NCBI RefSeq assembly: GCF_017876315.1
Contig: NZ_JAGINU010000001.1
Location: 6,138,001 to 6,202,000, forward strand
Length of the DNA stretch: 64,000 bases
Reading direction: 5' to 3'
DNA from: Pseudonocardia parietis
GTDB lineage: Bacteria; Actinomycetota; Actinomycetes; Mycobacteriales; Pseudonocardiaceae
Part shown: positions 8,717 to 16,677 of the stretch, piece after piece
Numbering within the stretch: the stretch's first letter is position 1
How the letters are laid out: every line of letters begins with the position of its first letter
Program-made: the position numbers and the translations under genes
The notes under the pieces: generated by a model
The model's database searches: none
What the model was told of the DNA's origin: nothing
The model's input: the letters and a program-made list of their open reading frames with translations, nothing else

Positions 8717-9769
8717 ATGTCGGTGATCGACAACGCGGTGTACGTCGACGGCCGCCGCGCCGCCGTACCCGAGTCGGTGCCCGGCGCGCTCATGGAGCTG
8801 GAGCGCTGCCGCCACGACGACTCCGGCGGGGGCTCGGCGGCCAGCTTCTGCTGGATCGGCATGCTCCGCCCGGATGTCGAGGAGATCGAGGAGCTCGCCA
8901 AGGAGTTCGACCTGCACGGCCTCGCCGTCGAGGACACGGTCAACGCCCATCAGCGGCCGAAGATGGAGCGCTACGGCGACACCGAGTTCGTCGTCCTGCG
9001 GCCGGCCCGCTACGTCGACCGCCACGAGGTCGTGCAGATCGGCGAGATCCACCTGTTCCTCGGCCCGGACTTCGTGATCACCGTGCGGCACGCCGACGAA
9101 CCGGAGCTCCGCGAGGTCCGGGAACGGCTGGAGGACGACCCCGACCTGCTCGCGCACGGGCCGACCGCGGTGCTGTACGCGGTGCTGGACCGGGTGGTCG
9201 ACGACTACGTGCCGGTCCTCGGCGGGCTGCAGGACGACATCGATCAGATCGAGGAGCAGGTCTTCCAGGGCGACCCGGGCGTGTCCCGGCGGATCTACCA
9301 GCTGACCCGCGAGGTGATCGCCTTCCAGCGGGCGGTGGAGCCGCTGGAGGAGATCTTCGCCGAGCTGCGCGGCCGCTTCGCCGAGTCCGGGGAGAGCCCG
9401 GACCTGGAGCTGCACCGCGTGATGCGGGACGTGATCGACCACGCCACCCGGGTCCGCGAACGCGTCGACGGCTTCCGGGACCTGCTCGGCAACATCCTCA
9501 CCGTCAACGCGACGCTGGTCGCGCAGCGCCAGAACGAGGAGATGACCCGGCTGAGCGAGGCCGGCTACCAGCAGAACGAGCAGATGAAGAAGGTGTCGTC
9601 CTGGGCGGCGATCATCTTCGCGCCGAGCCTGATCGCCGCCATCTACGGCATGAACTTCGACCACATGCCGGAGCTGCACTGGTCGCTGGGCTACCCGATG
9701 GCTTTCGCGATGATGATCGCCGCGGCACTCGTGCTGTACGCGACGTTCCGGTTCAACGACTGGTTGTAG
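8717..9769 (+). CDS. corA: CorA-family magnesium/cobalt transporter
   Basis: A 350-aa inner-membrane divalent cation channel. A large N-terminal cytoplasmic alpha/beta domain (EDTVNAHQRPKMERYGD, FLGPDFVITVRH) is followed by long coiled helices (NILTVNATLVAQRQNEEMTRLSE). Two C-terminal membrane segments follow, the first ending in the signature YGMNF followed by MPEL. The ATG at 8717 has GGGAGG nine bases upstream; the frame is open further upstream but without a better start. It is transcribed divergently from the kdp operon and shares its promoter region, so it could be co-regulated with potassium uptake. A strong hairpin follows the stop. Confidence 0.95.
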   Translation: MSVIDNAVYVDGRRAAVPESVPGALMELERCRHDDSGGGSAASFCWIGMLRPDVEEIEELAKEFDLHGLAVEDTVNAHQRPKMERYGDTEFVVLRPARYVDRHEVVQIGEIHLFLGPDFVITVRHADEPELREVRERLEDDPDLLAHGPTAVLYAVLDRVVDDYVPVLGGLQDDIDQIEEQVFQGDPGVSRRIYQLTREVIAFQRAVEPLEEIFAELRGRFAESGESPDLELHRVMRDVIDHATRVRERVDGFRDLLGNILTVNATLVAQRQNEEMTRLSEAGYQQNEQMKKVSSWAAIIFAPSLIAAIYGMNFDHMPELHWSLGYPMAFAMMIAAALVLYATFRFNDWL

Positions 9770-9833
9770 GGGCCGGGCGCGCCCTCCTACGGGACGACGC
9801 GCCCGGCCCGGTGGCCGGCTCCCCCGAGCCGGC
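9770..9833. terminator. Two hairpins between convergent corA and the HAAS-like gene
   Basis: A perfect 12-bp stem (9770-9781 with 9798-9809, 16-base loop) is followed by a second 8-bp GCCGGCTC/GAGCCGGC stem with a 4-base loop (9814-9821, 9826-9833). There is no U-tract, as is common in high-GC actinobacteria. The position between two convergent stop codons suits a bidirectional terminator. Confidence 0.75.
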
Positions 9834-9848
9834 AGGTCCGTGGGCGGT

Positions 9849-11135
9849 TCAGCCGCCGGGGCGCGGCACCGGTGCCGTCTCCGGGGCGGGGCTCGCCGGG
9901 GGCGCGGTCGGTGTCGGGGCGCCGGACGCTCCGGGCGCGGCCGGTGCCGGGGCCACGGAAGTGGCGGAGCTTCCGGGCCCGGCCGGGGTGGGCGTCGCGC
10001 CGGGGATGGTGACGACCATCGGCGCGGGCGGGGTCGTCACGCACTCACCCGTCTCCGGGTCGCTCGTGCGCGTCCCGAGCGGGTACGGACCCGGCTCCTC
10101 GGGCGCGCCGTAGTCCGTGCGGCTCGCCGGGACGCAGCGGTGGTCCCCCACCGCCAGCGGCAGGCCGTCCTGGTCGAACAGGTACACCCCGGACAGCGGG
10201 CGGCCCTGCGCGTCGAACGGCCGCACGTCGGTGACCGGTTCCCCGTCCCGGGCCAGCCCGGACGGGGCGGCGTCGGCGTAGCCGGCACTGTCGTAGCCGC
10301 CACTGTCGTCGGCGGCGAACGCGCCGGCGGCGGCGACGACCAGACCGGCTGCGAAGGCGTTCAGCGGGACGACGACCCAGAGCAGTCGCCGGTCGGCCCG
10401 CGTGCGGTGTCCGAGCAACACCGACACCGGCACGGCGGCGAGGGCGACCAGGACCGTCACCAGCAGGGCGGTCGAACCGTCGCCGCCGAACAACGCCGCC
10501 ACCGCTGCGGCCGCGACGACGCCGCGGAGCAGCCACCACCCCGGCTGCAGGCTCGCCAGGAAGGCCGGGAGTTCGCGCCGCGGCTGCTCGTCGTCCACGC
10601 CGCCGGGGCGCGGCCGGATCCGGTCGAGTGCACGCACCGGACCCAGCGCGGCGACCGCGGGTTGCCGTGGCCCGTCGCGGAACACGGGGAGCACCCCGAC
10701 CGCCGCGACCGGGAGCCCGAGCAGCAGTGACAGCAGACCGAGCGGCAGCTCGACGAGACCACCGAGCCCGGCCAGTGCGGTCGCGCAGACCAGCGCGAGC
10801 ACGGCGAACAGGGCCGGGAACCGCGGCGACCGGTCGTCCGGGACGGTCGATGCGGGTGGGGCGGGGAACCCGGCCGCCGCACGCAGCTCCGCGGCATAGG
10901 TGGCGGGGGTGCCGAGGCGCTCGTGCACGGCGGCCCGGTCGTAGGAGGGCCCCAGCTCGCCGGCGAGGTCGGCAAGGTGCCCGCGGGCGTCCTCCACGAT
11001 CTCGGCCAGCTCGGCGGGCGGCAGGTCGATCAGCGCCGTGCGCAGCCCGTCCAGGTACTCGGTGGTGACCGCGTCCTCGATCCGGATCGTCTCCTCGGTG
11101 CCGGCGCTCGCGTCCGTACCGGTCCTCTCGGCCAT
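9849..11135 (-). CDS. HAAS-like signalling-domain membrane protein (PadR partner)
   Basis: A 428-aa protein starting at the ATG that overlaps the padR stop (TGATG). The N-terminal ~90 residues (TTEYLDGLRTALIDLPPAE, then HERLGTPATYAAELRAAAG) resemble the HAAS/DUF1700 helical domain commonly encoded next to PadR regulators. A series of hydrophobic segments (about six) follows, then an extracytoplasmic region with a possible disulfide pair and a low-complexity Pro/Ala/Thr tail of about 60 residues. The usual idea for such pairs is that the HAAS domain senses or relays signals linked to the PadR regulon. No enzymatic motif is visible. Confidence 0.75.
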   Translation of the reverse strand: MAERTGTDASAGTEETIRIEDAVTTEYLDGLRTALIDLPPAELAEIVEDARGHLADLAGELGPSYDRAAVHERLGTPATYAAELRAAAGFPAPPASTVPDDRSPRFPALFAVLALVCATALAGLGGLVELPLGLLSLLLGLPVAAVGVLPVFRDGPRQPAVAALGPVRALDRIRPRPGGVDDEQPRRELPAFLASLQPGWWLLRGVVAAAAVAALFGGDGSTALLVTVLVALAAVPVSVLLGHRTRADRRLLWVVVPLNAFAAGLVVAAAGAFAADDSGGYDSAGYADAAPSGLARDGEPVTDVRPFDAQGRPLSGVYLFDQDGLPLAVGDHRCVPASRTDYGAPEEPGPYPLGTRTSDPETGECVTTPPAPMVVTIPGATPTPAGPGSSATSVAPAPAAPGASGAPTPTAPPASPAPETAPVPRPGG

Positions 11136-11452
11136 CACGTGCCCACCAGGCCTTCCATCGTGGTGGCGAACTCCCGCCACCGTGCCGTCGTCTCCTGCAG
11201 CCGGGCCCGGCCCGGCTCGTTGATCGCGTAGTACTTGCGGTGCGGGCCCGCCTCGCTCGGGACCACGTACGACGTGAGCAGTCCCGCGCCGTAGAGGCGG
11301 CGCAGCGTGCCGTAGACCGATGCGTCGCCCACCTCGGCGAGCCCGGCCCCGCGCAATGCGCGCACCACCTCGTAGCCGTAGCCGTCCGCCTTGTCGAGGA
11401 CGGCGAGCACGGCGAGGTCGAGCACCCCCTTGAGCAACTGGCTGGTGTCCAT
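11135..11452 (-). CDS. PadR-family transcriptional regulator
   Basis: A 105-aa winged-helix repressor. The N-terminal segment (LLKGVLDLAVLAVLDKADGYGYEVVRAL), the DNA-contact region SVYGTLRRLYGAGLL and the wing PHRKYYAINEPGRARL are classic PadR features; it lacks the long C-terminal helix domain, so it is a short PadR-s2 type. The ATG at 11452 is preferred because AGGAGG lies 4-5 bases upstream, whereas the in-frame GTG at 11455 would be too close. It is co-transcribed with the HAAS-like gene and probably autoregulates through the palindrome just upstream. Confidence 0.92.
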   Translation of the reverse strand: MDTSQLLKGVLDLAVLAVLDKADGYGYEVVRALRGAGLAEVGDASVYGTLRRLYGAGLLTSYVVPSEAGPHRKYYAINEPGRARLQETTARWREFATTMEGLVGT

Positions 11453-11476
11453 CACCCCTCCTTGTGCGAGGCACGC

Positions 11477-11495
11477 TACTACGGAATGCGCAGTA
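11477..11495. promoter_or_regulatory. Imperfect palindrome upstream of padR, candidate operator
   Basis: TACTACGGAATGCGCAGTA is an inverted repeat with 7 of 9 half-site positions matching around one central base. It lies 25 bp before the padR start. PadR dimers bind such dyads in their own promoters, so autoregulation is likely but inferred. Confidence 0.5.
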
Positions 11496-11579
11496 CCGTT
11501 GAGAGCGTTGCACTGTTCGGCGTGTCCCGGGAGGCGCCGTCGTCCGGGAGGCCCCGGAGGACCTGCTGCGCCGGGACGG

Positions 11580-12461
11580 CTACGAGCGCGGGCGCCGCGG
11601 GGCGGGCTGGCAGCGCGGGCAGGTGAACGAGGACCGGTTCATGAACGCGTCCCGGCGGATCGGGGTCCCGCAGCGCGTGCACGCCCGGTCCGCCTGCCCG
11701 TAGACGTTCAGCGAGCGGTCGAAGTAGCCGGACGCGCCGTTGACGTTGACGTAGAGCGCGTCGAACGAGGTTCCGCCCTGGGCGAGTGCCTCGGTCATGA
11801 CGGTGGTGGCCGCGTCGAGCACGGCATGCCCCTGGGCCCGGGTGAGCTTCTCGGTGGGCCGCAGCCCGTGCAGCCTCGCCCGCCAGAGCGCCTCGTCGGC
11901 GTAGATGTTGCCGATCCCGGAGACGACCGTCTGGTCCAGCAGTGCCCGCTTGAGCTCGGTCCGCCTGCGGCGCAGCGCGGCGACCGTGTCGTCGGCGGAG
12001 AACGCGGGATCCATCGGGTCCCGTGCGATGTGCGCGACCGGCTCGGGGATCAACCCGCCACCGGTGGCCGGCGCGAGCGGGTGGACCGACAGGCCGCCGA
12101 ACGTGCGCTGGTCGACGAAACGCAGCTCAGGACCGTCGTCGTCGAACCGGATCCGCACCCGCAGGTGCTTCTCGTCGGGCGCAGCGGCATCCTCGACCAG
12201 CATCTGGCCGCTCATGCCGAGATGGGCGAGCAGGGCGTCATCGCCGGGTCCGGCCGGGTCCAGCTCCAGCCACAGGTACTTGCCACGCCGGGCCGCGGCC
12301 CGCATGGTGCGACCGGTCAGCCGGGCGGTGAAGTCCTGGGCGCCGACGGGGTGGCGCCGGACCGCCCGCGGGTGCAGCACCTCGACGGCGGCGACCCGCC
12401 GGTCCAGGACGTGGTCGGCGAGGCCACGGCGGACGACCTCGACCTCGGGCAGTTCGGGCAC
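11580..12461 (-). CDS. mutM: MutM/Fpg, formamidopyrimidine-DNA glycosylase
   Basis: A 293-aa bifunctional base-excision repair glycosylase/AP lyase that removes 8-oxoguanine and formamidopyrimidines. The N-terminus MPELPEVEVVRRGL carries the catalytic Pro2 and Glu3. Helix-two-turn-helix (VVSGIGNIYADEALWRARLHG) and the C-terminal zinc finger (CTRCG and CPRC pairs) are complete. The short basic tail after the finger is variable in the family. It follows rnc by 15 bp on the same strand, as in the M. tuberculosis fpg-rnc neighbourhood. Confidence 0.97.
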   Translation of the reverse strand: MPELPEVEVVRRGLADHVLDRRVAAVEVLHPRAVRRHPVGAQDFTARLTGRTMRAAARRGKYLWLELDPAGPGDDALLAHLGMSGQMLVEDAAAPDEKHLRVRIRFDDDGPELRFVDQRTFGGLSVHPLAPATGGGLIPEPVAHIARDPMDPAFSADDTVAALRRRRTELKRALLDQTVVSGIGNIYADEALWRARLHGLRPTEKLTRAQGHAVLDAATTVMTEALAQGGTSFDALYVNVNGASGYFDRSLNVYGQADRACTRCGTPIRRDAFMNRSSFTCPRCQPAPRRPRS

Positions 12462-12476
12462 TCGACGTGGTTCCGG

Positions 12477-13238
12477 CTAGCGCGACGTTCCGGTGCTCTG
12501 CCCGGACTTCTCGGCCGACAGGGCCCGCCAGGCGATCTCGGCGGCCTTCTGCTCGGCCTCCTTCTTGGTGCGCCCGGCGCCGCTGCCGAGGTCACGACCC
12601 CCGACGACGGCGGTCGCGGTGAACACCTTCAGGTGGTCGGGACCCTCCTCGTCGATCCGGTACTCGGGCACACCGTGCCCGCCGGCCGCGGTGAGCTCCT
12701 GCAGGCTCGTCTTCCAGTCCAGGCCGGCGCCGAGCAACGGCGCGGAGCGCAACAGGTCGGCGAACAGCCCGTGGATGAGCTCGCGGGAGGGCTCCAGCCC
12801 GTGCTGCAGGTACACCGCGCCGAGCAACGCCTCGGTGCCGTCGGCCAGGATGCTGGCCTTCCCGCGCCCGCCGGTCAGCTCCTCGCCGCGGCCCAGGTAC
12901 AGGTAGGCGCCGAGCCCGTGTGCCGAACCGTCGGGCACCGGGAGCGCCGCGGCGACCCCGGCCAGCGCGTGCATGTTGACGACGCTGGCGCGCAGCTTCG
13001 CCAGCTGGCCCTCCGGCAGGTCCGGGTGGTCCCGGTACAGCCGCTCGGTGACGACGATCGAGAGCACCGAGTCGCCCAGGAACTCGAGGCGCTCGTTGGT
13101 CGGCAGCCCGCCGTTCTCGTAGGCGTACGAACGGTGCGTGAGCGCGAGCGTCAGCAGTTCGTCGTCCAGCTCGACACCGAGTGCGGACAGCAGAGGAGAC
13201 CGGTCCGTCACCGGACCGGTCACGCTCTTGTCACCCAC
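12477..13238 (-). CDS. rnc: RNase III
   Basis: A 253-aa double-strand-specific endoribonuclease for rRNA and mRNA processing. The catalytic domain has the signature NERLEFLGDSVLS and the second acidic motif DGTEALLGAVYL; the C-terminal dsRBD has WKTSLQELTAAGG through GAGRTKKEAEQKAAEIAW. The GTG at 13238 lies 7 bp after the rpmF stop, consistent with an rpmF-rnc-mutM transcription unit; a GTG eight codons further in is possible. Its length is within the usual range. Confidence 0.96.
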   Translation of the reverse strand: MGDKSVTGPVTDRSPLLSALGVELDDELLTLALTHRSYAYENGGLPTNERLEFLGDSVLSIVVTERLYRDHPDLPEGQLAKLRASVVNMHALAGVAAALPVPDGSAHGLGAYLYLGRGEELTGGRGKASILADGTEALLGAVYLQHGLEPSRELIHGLFADLLRSAPLLGAGLDWKTSLQELTAAGGHGVPEYRIDEEGPDHLKVFTATAVVGGRDLGSGAGRTKKEAEQKAAEIAWRALSAEKSGQSTGTSR

Positions 13239-13245
13239 TACCCGA

Positions 13246-13428
13246 TCAGGCCGGGCGAGTGACCTGCCGGCCGTCGTACTGGCCGCAGGTCGGGCAGGCG
13301 ATGTGCTGCAGCTTCGGCTCGCGGCAGGCGCGGTTCGAGCAGGCGACCAGGGACGGCGCAGTGGCCTTCCACTGCGACCGGCGCGCACGCGTGTTGGACC
13401 GCGACATCCGGCGCTTGGGAACGGCCAT
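13246..13428 (-). CDS. rpmF: Ribosomal protein bL32
   Basis: A 60-aa large-subunit protein: MAVPKRRMSRSNTRARRSQW is the canonical L32 N-terminus, followed by a four-cysteine zinc ribbon (C-x4-C and C-x2-C in CSNRAC and CPTCGQY). It is therefore the zinc-containing (C+) paralogue type. GAGGAG precedes the ATG. It stands between the DUF177 gene and rnc, an order widely conserved in bacteria. Confidence 0.97.
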   Translation of the reverse strand: MAVPKRRMSRSNTRARRSQWKATAPSLVACSNRACREPKLQHIACPTCGQYDGRQVTRPA

Positions 13429-13501
13429 GATGACACTCCTCGGTACTCAGACGATCAGATCTTTCACACACCGTAAGCGGAACCCGCGAGGGGTCACCGG
13501 C

Positions 13502-14077
13502 TCAGTCGGTGGAGGGCAGGCGCTCCTTGAGCGCCGCCCAACGAGGATCCAGTGTCTCATGCCCGTGATCGGACGGGAGATCGGCCCACCGGGTTCCGCA
13601 CTCGGTGCACAGACCCGGGCAGTCCGGTGTGCACAGCGGCGCCATCGGGAGGTCGATGACGATGGCGTCGCGCACGGTCTGGGTGAGGTCGATCCGGTCG
13701 TCGACCAGGCGCGGGATCTCGTCGGCGTCCGTGGTCTCCTCGGTGGCCGAGTCCGGGTAGGCGAACAGCTCGCCGATCCGGGCCTCGACGTCGTCGGAGA
13801 TCGGGTCGAGGCACCTCGAGCACTCGCCCTCGAGCCGCGCGGACGCGGTCCCGGAGACGTAGACGCCCTCGGTGACCGACTCCAGGGAGAGGTCGATGTC
13901 GACGTCGGAGCCGTCCGGGACGGCGATCACGCCGACCAGCCCGATCGCCTTGTCCCCCGAGGGGGCGGGCACCGTGCGGGTCACGGTGCGCTGGTTACCG
14001 GGCCGCCGGGCCAGCTCTCGGGTGCTGAAGAACCACGGGTTCTCGTCGGGACGGTCGGGTGTGCGATGCGTGCTCAT
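13502..14077 (-). CDS. YceD/DUF177-family protein
   Basis: A 191-aa protein of the DUF177 family that accompanies rpmF and is linked to 23S rRNA accumulation in plants and bacteria; the molecular role is not settled. Visible marks are WFFSTRELARRPG at the N-terminus, EGECSRCLDPI in the middle, and the C-terminal cysteine-rich motif LCTPDCPGLCTECG, a probable metal-binding site. Start codons at 14077, 14083 or 14089 are all possible and none has a clear ribosome binding site. It is the homologue by position and sequence of Rv2926c of M. tuberculosis. Confidence 0.9.
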   Translation of the reverse strand: MSTHRTPDRPDENPWFFSTRELARRPGNQRTVTRTVPAPSGDKAIGLVGVIAVPDGSDVDIDLSLESVTEGVYVSGTASARLEGECSRCLDPISDDVEARIGELFAYPDSATEETTDADEIPRLVDDRIDLTQTVRDAIVIDLPMAPLCTPDCPGLCTECGTRWADLPSDHGHETLDPRWAALKERLPSTD

Positions 14078-14104
14078 GACCATGCCCACGGTACGCCCGT
14101 GGCC

Positions 14105-15211
14105 TCAGTCGCGTCGCCGCAGGTCGAACGCGTCCGCCACCAGAGCGCCGAGTTCGAGGAACGCGTCGGCCGTGGCCGGGCGCAGCCGCTCCGGATCGAT
14201 CCGGCCGCCGACGGCCAGGTGCGGGTCGTGCGGCACCGCGACGACACCACGGACGCGGCCGCGGAAGTGGTCCAGGATCCGCGCGGAGTCGACGTCGGCG
14301 CTGTGCCGGTCGCACGACAGGACGACCACCGCGTCGCGGGCCAGGTTCTCGCAGCCGTGCGCGACCAGCAGGTCCAGGGTCTTGGCGGCCCGGCCCGCAC
14401 CGTCGACCGTGGGAGCTCCCACCACGACGACCGAGTCGGCGCGGGCCAGCGTTCCCGCCATCGCCGAGTGCACCAGACCGGTACCGGAGTCGGTGACGAG
14501 CACGGTGAAGTACCGGCCGAGCAGATCGCAGACGCGCTCGTACTCGTCGCGCCGGAACGCCTCGCCCGCCGCCGGGTCCTGCTCGGACGCGAGCACCGAC
14601 AGCCTGCCGACGAGACCGAGGTAGCGGGAGACGTCGGACCAGCTGCCGATCTTCTCGATGTCGTCGAGCAGGTCCCGCACGGTCGTGAGCGAGTCACCGG
14701 TGAGCCGGTCGGCCAGCGTGCCGGCGTCCGGGTCCGCGTCGAGGACGACGGTCCGGTCGCCCCGGTGCCCGGCCAGTGCGAGACCCAGACCGGCGGCCAC
14801 GGTCGTCTTGCCGACCCCGCCCTTGACCGAGAGCACCGCGACCCGGTGCACGCCGGTCAGCGGACCGCGGATCCGCTCGAGCAGCGCGGCGTGGCGTTCC
14901 TCGGCGCGGCCGGGCCCGGGAGCGACCCGGCCGCCGGTGACGTCGTGCAGCACACGCCGCCAGCCGGAGCGGGGACGCGGGATGCGCGGGCGCAGCACGT
15001 CGGCCTCGCGCAGCACGGCGTACTCGTGCAACACGGTGTGCTCGTGCGGCACGGCATGCTCGTGCGGCTCCGGTGCCGTCGGCGGCGGGTCGGCCGGCGG
15101 CGGTGCCGTCGGCGGCGGGTCGGTCGCCCGGGTGGGCACGGGCGGCCCCTCCAGCCGGTGCCCGTAGCGCTCCCACCAGGTCATCGGGTCGGGCTCGGGC
15201 CGGCGCGCCAT
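14105..15211 (-). CDS. MinD/ParA-like P-loop ATPase with repeat-rich N-terminal region
   Basis: A 368-aa SIMIBI-class ATPase. The C-terminal ~240 residues have the deviant Walker A KGGVGKTT (within VLSVKGGVGKTTVAAGLGLALAG), DADPDAGTLADRL (A' motif) and VTDSGTGLVHSAM. The first ~120 residues are Pro/His-rich and contain two sets of tandem repeats. Proteins of this layout occur in actinobacteria, some with ESX secretion or polar positioning, but no such partner genes are next to it here. It lies between the DUF177 gene and an AraC gene, interrupting the otherwise conserved yceD-sepIVA order. Function uncertain. Confidence 0.8.
   Translation of the reverse strand: MARRPEPDPMTWWERYGHRLEGPPVPTRATDPPPTAPPPADPPPTAPEPHEHAVPHEHTVLHEYAVLREADVLRPRIPRPRSGWRRVLHDVTGGRVAPGPGRAEERHAALLERIRGPLTGVHRVAVLSVKGGVGKTTVAAGLGLALAGHRGDRTVVLDADPDAGTLADRLTGDSLTTVRDLLDDIEKIGSWSDVSRYLGLVGRLSVLASEQDPAAGEAFRRDEYERVCDLLGRYFTVLVTDSGTGLVHSAMAGTLARADSVVVVGAPTVDGAGRAAKTLDLLVAHGCENLARDAVVVLSCDRHSADVDSARILDHFRGRVRGVVAVPHDPHLAVGGRIDPERLRPATADAFLELGALVADAFDLRRRD
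14990..15061. repeat. Four degenerate 18-bp tandem repeats in the MinD-like gene
   Basis: Four 18-bp units (14990-15007, 15008-15025, 15026-15043, 15044-15061) share the core GCAACACGG-NNN-CTC with few changes. They encode six-residue His/Glu-rich steps such as HEHAVP, HEHTVL, HEYAVL and READVL. Just upstream in the gene, a 23-bp segment recurs 30 bp apart (15071, 15101) and encodes a duplicated PPPTAP stretch. Confidence 0.85.
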
Positions 15212-15257
15212 GCACGGAGCGTAGTACGCCGCCAGGACGTGTCCCGTGTCGTGATCA

Positions 15258-15277
15258 CGCATCCGGCACCGGATGCG
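15258..15277. terminator. Palindromic hairpin downstream of the AraC gene
   Basis: CGCATCCGG and CCGGATGCG are perfect 9-base arms around CA. The hairpin lies 55 bp beyond the araC-type stop codon and before the MinD-like start, so it may end araC transcription. A 20-bp near-identical tandem duplication (15312-15331, 15332-15351) spans the araC-type stop codon. Confidence 0.5.
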
Positions 15278-15331
15278 ACGGCCGTCGTCGGTCCCGGTGC
15301 CGGATTCCGGATCACACCGTGGGATGCCGGC

Positions 15332-16114
15332 TCACACCGTGGGGTGCCGGGCCGCGCGCCGGGTCGCCCCGGGCGTCTCGCCCACCACGGCGCGGTAGCG
15401 GCGGGTGAGGTGCGCCTGGTCGGCGTATCCGAGGTCGGCGGCAAGCGCGGCCAGGTCGGTGCCGGGCTCGCGCCGCAGCGTGGTGGCGGCGTGCTGCAGG
15501 CGGCGGCACTCGATCAGCCACAGCGGGGTCAGCCCGACGTGTGCCCGGACCAGCCGCTCGAGCGTGCGCGGCGCGACACCGACCTCGTCGGCGAGCTGGT
15601 CGGCGCGGACGACGTCCGCACGCTCCTCGGCCAGCGCACACGCCCGGTTGACCAGCCGTCCGGCCCCCTCCACCCGCTCCGCGTACGGAGCGAGCCAGTC
15701 CCGCAGCACGGCGGCGACGGCCCGGTCCGGATCGGCGGAGTCGTGCATCGCCGCCGTCACCGTGGCCACCGGGGCGCCACCGAACGGCTCCGCGGCGCCC
15801 CGGAGCTCGGCAGGCGGCGTCGTACTCAGCAGCGGAAGCGCGGCGGGACGGAGCAGGACGGCCGCCACCCACGACCGCCCGGCCAGCTCGCGGACGTCGA
15901 CGACGGTCTTCGGTCCGTGCAGGTGGGCGCCGAGCGGGTCGACGACCAGGTTGAACGCCGGGTACTGCAGCACGCGCTGCACGCTGGTCCGTCCGGGCGC
16001 CACGTCCCAGCGGACGACCCAGGCCCACCGGACGAGGTCGTCGAGCCCGATCGGGAAGCGGGACAGCGCCACCTCCGGCGCACCCGGGTTCAGGTGCCCG
16101 CGCGACTCGACCAA
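15332..16114 (-). CDS. AraC-family transcriptional regulator
   Basis: A 260-aa regulator. The N-terminal ~130 residues form a sensor domain with no recognised ligand motif (IGLDDLVRWAWVVRWDVAPG, QRVLQYPAFNLVVD), similar to DUF6597-type domains. The C-terminal AraC DNA-binding domain has two helix-turn-helix units: VVRADQLADEVGVAPRTLERLVRAHVGLTPLWL and LAALAADLGYADQAHLTRRYRAVVGETP. It is divergent from the VOC gene with 62 bp between starts, so it probably controls that gene. Confidence 0.88.
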   Translation of the reverse strand: MVESRGHLNPGAPEVALSRFPIGLDDLVRWAWVVRWDVAPGRTSVQRVLQYPAFNLVVDPLGAHLHGPKTVVDVRELAGRSWVAAVLLRPAALPLLSTTPPAELRGAAEPFGGAPVATVTAAMHDSADPDRAVAAVLRDWLAPYAERVEGAGRLVNRACALAEERADVVRADQLADEVGVAPRTLERLVRAHVGLTPLWLIECRRLQHAATTLRREPGTDLAALAADLGYADQAHLTRRYRAVVGETPGATRRAARHPTV

Positions 16115-16176
16115 CCGCCCCTCCCCTGTCGGGAATCTTCTAGAGACCCGTGGCGTCCCGGGCGAGGCTCGGGACC

Positions 16177-16677
16177 ATGACCAACACCACCGTCGCCGTC
16201 ACCGGCGAGCACACCACCGACGGCCGCCCGAACGTGAGCACGTCGCTGACCCCGCACCTGGTCGCCTCCCCCGCCCGCGAGGCGATCGCACTCTACTCCG
16301 CGGCCTTCGGGGCCAGGGTCGTGTCGATCACCGAGATGGGCGGGCTGGTCGCGCACGCCGAGCTGGAGCTGGCCGCGGGCCGGTTCACCGTCAGCGACGC
16401 CATGCCGGACTACGGCCTCGTCGCCGCCGCACCGGGCGACCACCCGGTCAGCATGTCGCTGGCGGTCTACGTGGCCGACGCCGATGCCGCCTTCGCCGTA
16501 CTGGCCGAGGCCGGCGCGACCGTCCGGGAGCCGCTCACGACGTTCGTCTCCGGGGACCGGTTCGCCTCGGTGGTCGACCCCTACGGCGTCCGCTGGGCGG
16601 TCATGACCCGGGTCGAGGACCTGTCCACGCAGGAGAGCGAGCGCCGGGTCGCCGAATGGGCGGCGCAGCAGGGTTAG
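16177..16677 (+). CDS. VOC-superfamily (PhnB/glyoxalase-like) protein
   Basis: A 166-aa protein with one vicinal-oxygen-chelate fold in the PhnB style: LTPHLVASPAREAIALYSAAFGA, HAELELAAGRFTVSDAMPDYG, and VVDPYGVRWAVMTR followed by a Glu-rich tail. Such proteins are usually dimeric and metal-binding, and include antibiotic-resistance and demethylubiquinone-like members; the substrate cannot be read from the sequence. The ATG at 16177 is chosen because it precedes the conserved domain and suits the divergent promoter. It ends immediately against the sepIVA stop (convergent, no gap). Confidence 0.82.
   Translation: MTNTTVAVTGEHTTDGRPNVSTSLTPHLVASPAREAIALYSAAFGARVVSITEMGGLVAHAELELAAGRFTVSDAMPDYGLVAAAPGDHPVSMSLAVYVADADAAFAVLAEAGATVREPLTTFVSGDRFASVVDPYGVRWAVMTRVEDLSTQESERRVAEWAAQQG

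Noticed and set aside
6601..10113. 1170-codon plus-strand open frame crossing kdpA and corA
   Set aside because: It runs antisense through kdpA and out of frame through corA, so it cannot be a single real gene.
15312..15351. 20-bp near-duplicate around the araC-type stop as an attachment site or operator
   Set aside because: It is a simple tandem duplication (18 of 20 bases) covering the last codons of the gene; there is no integrase, tRNA or element boundary nearby.
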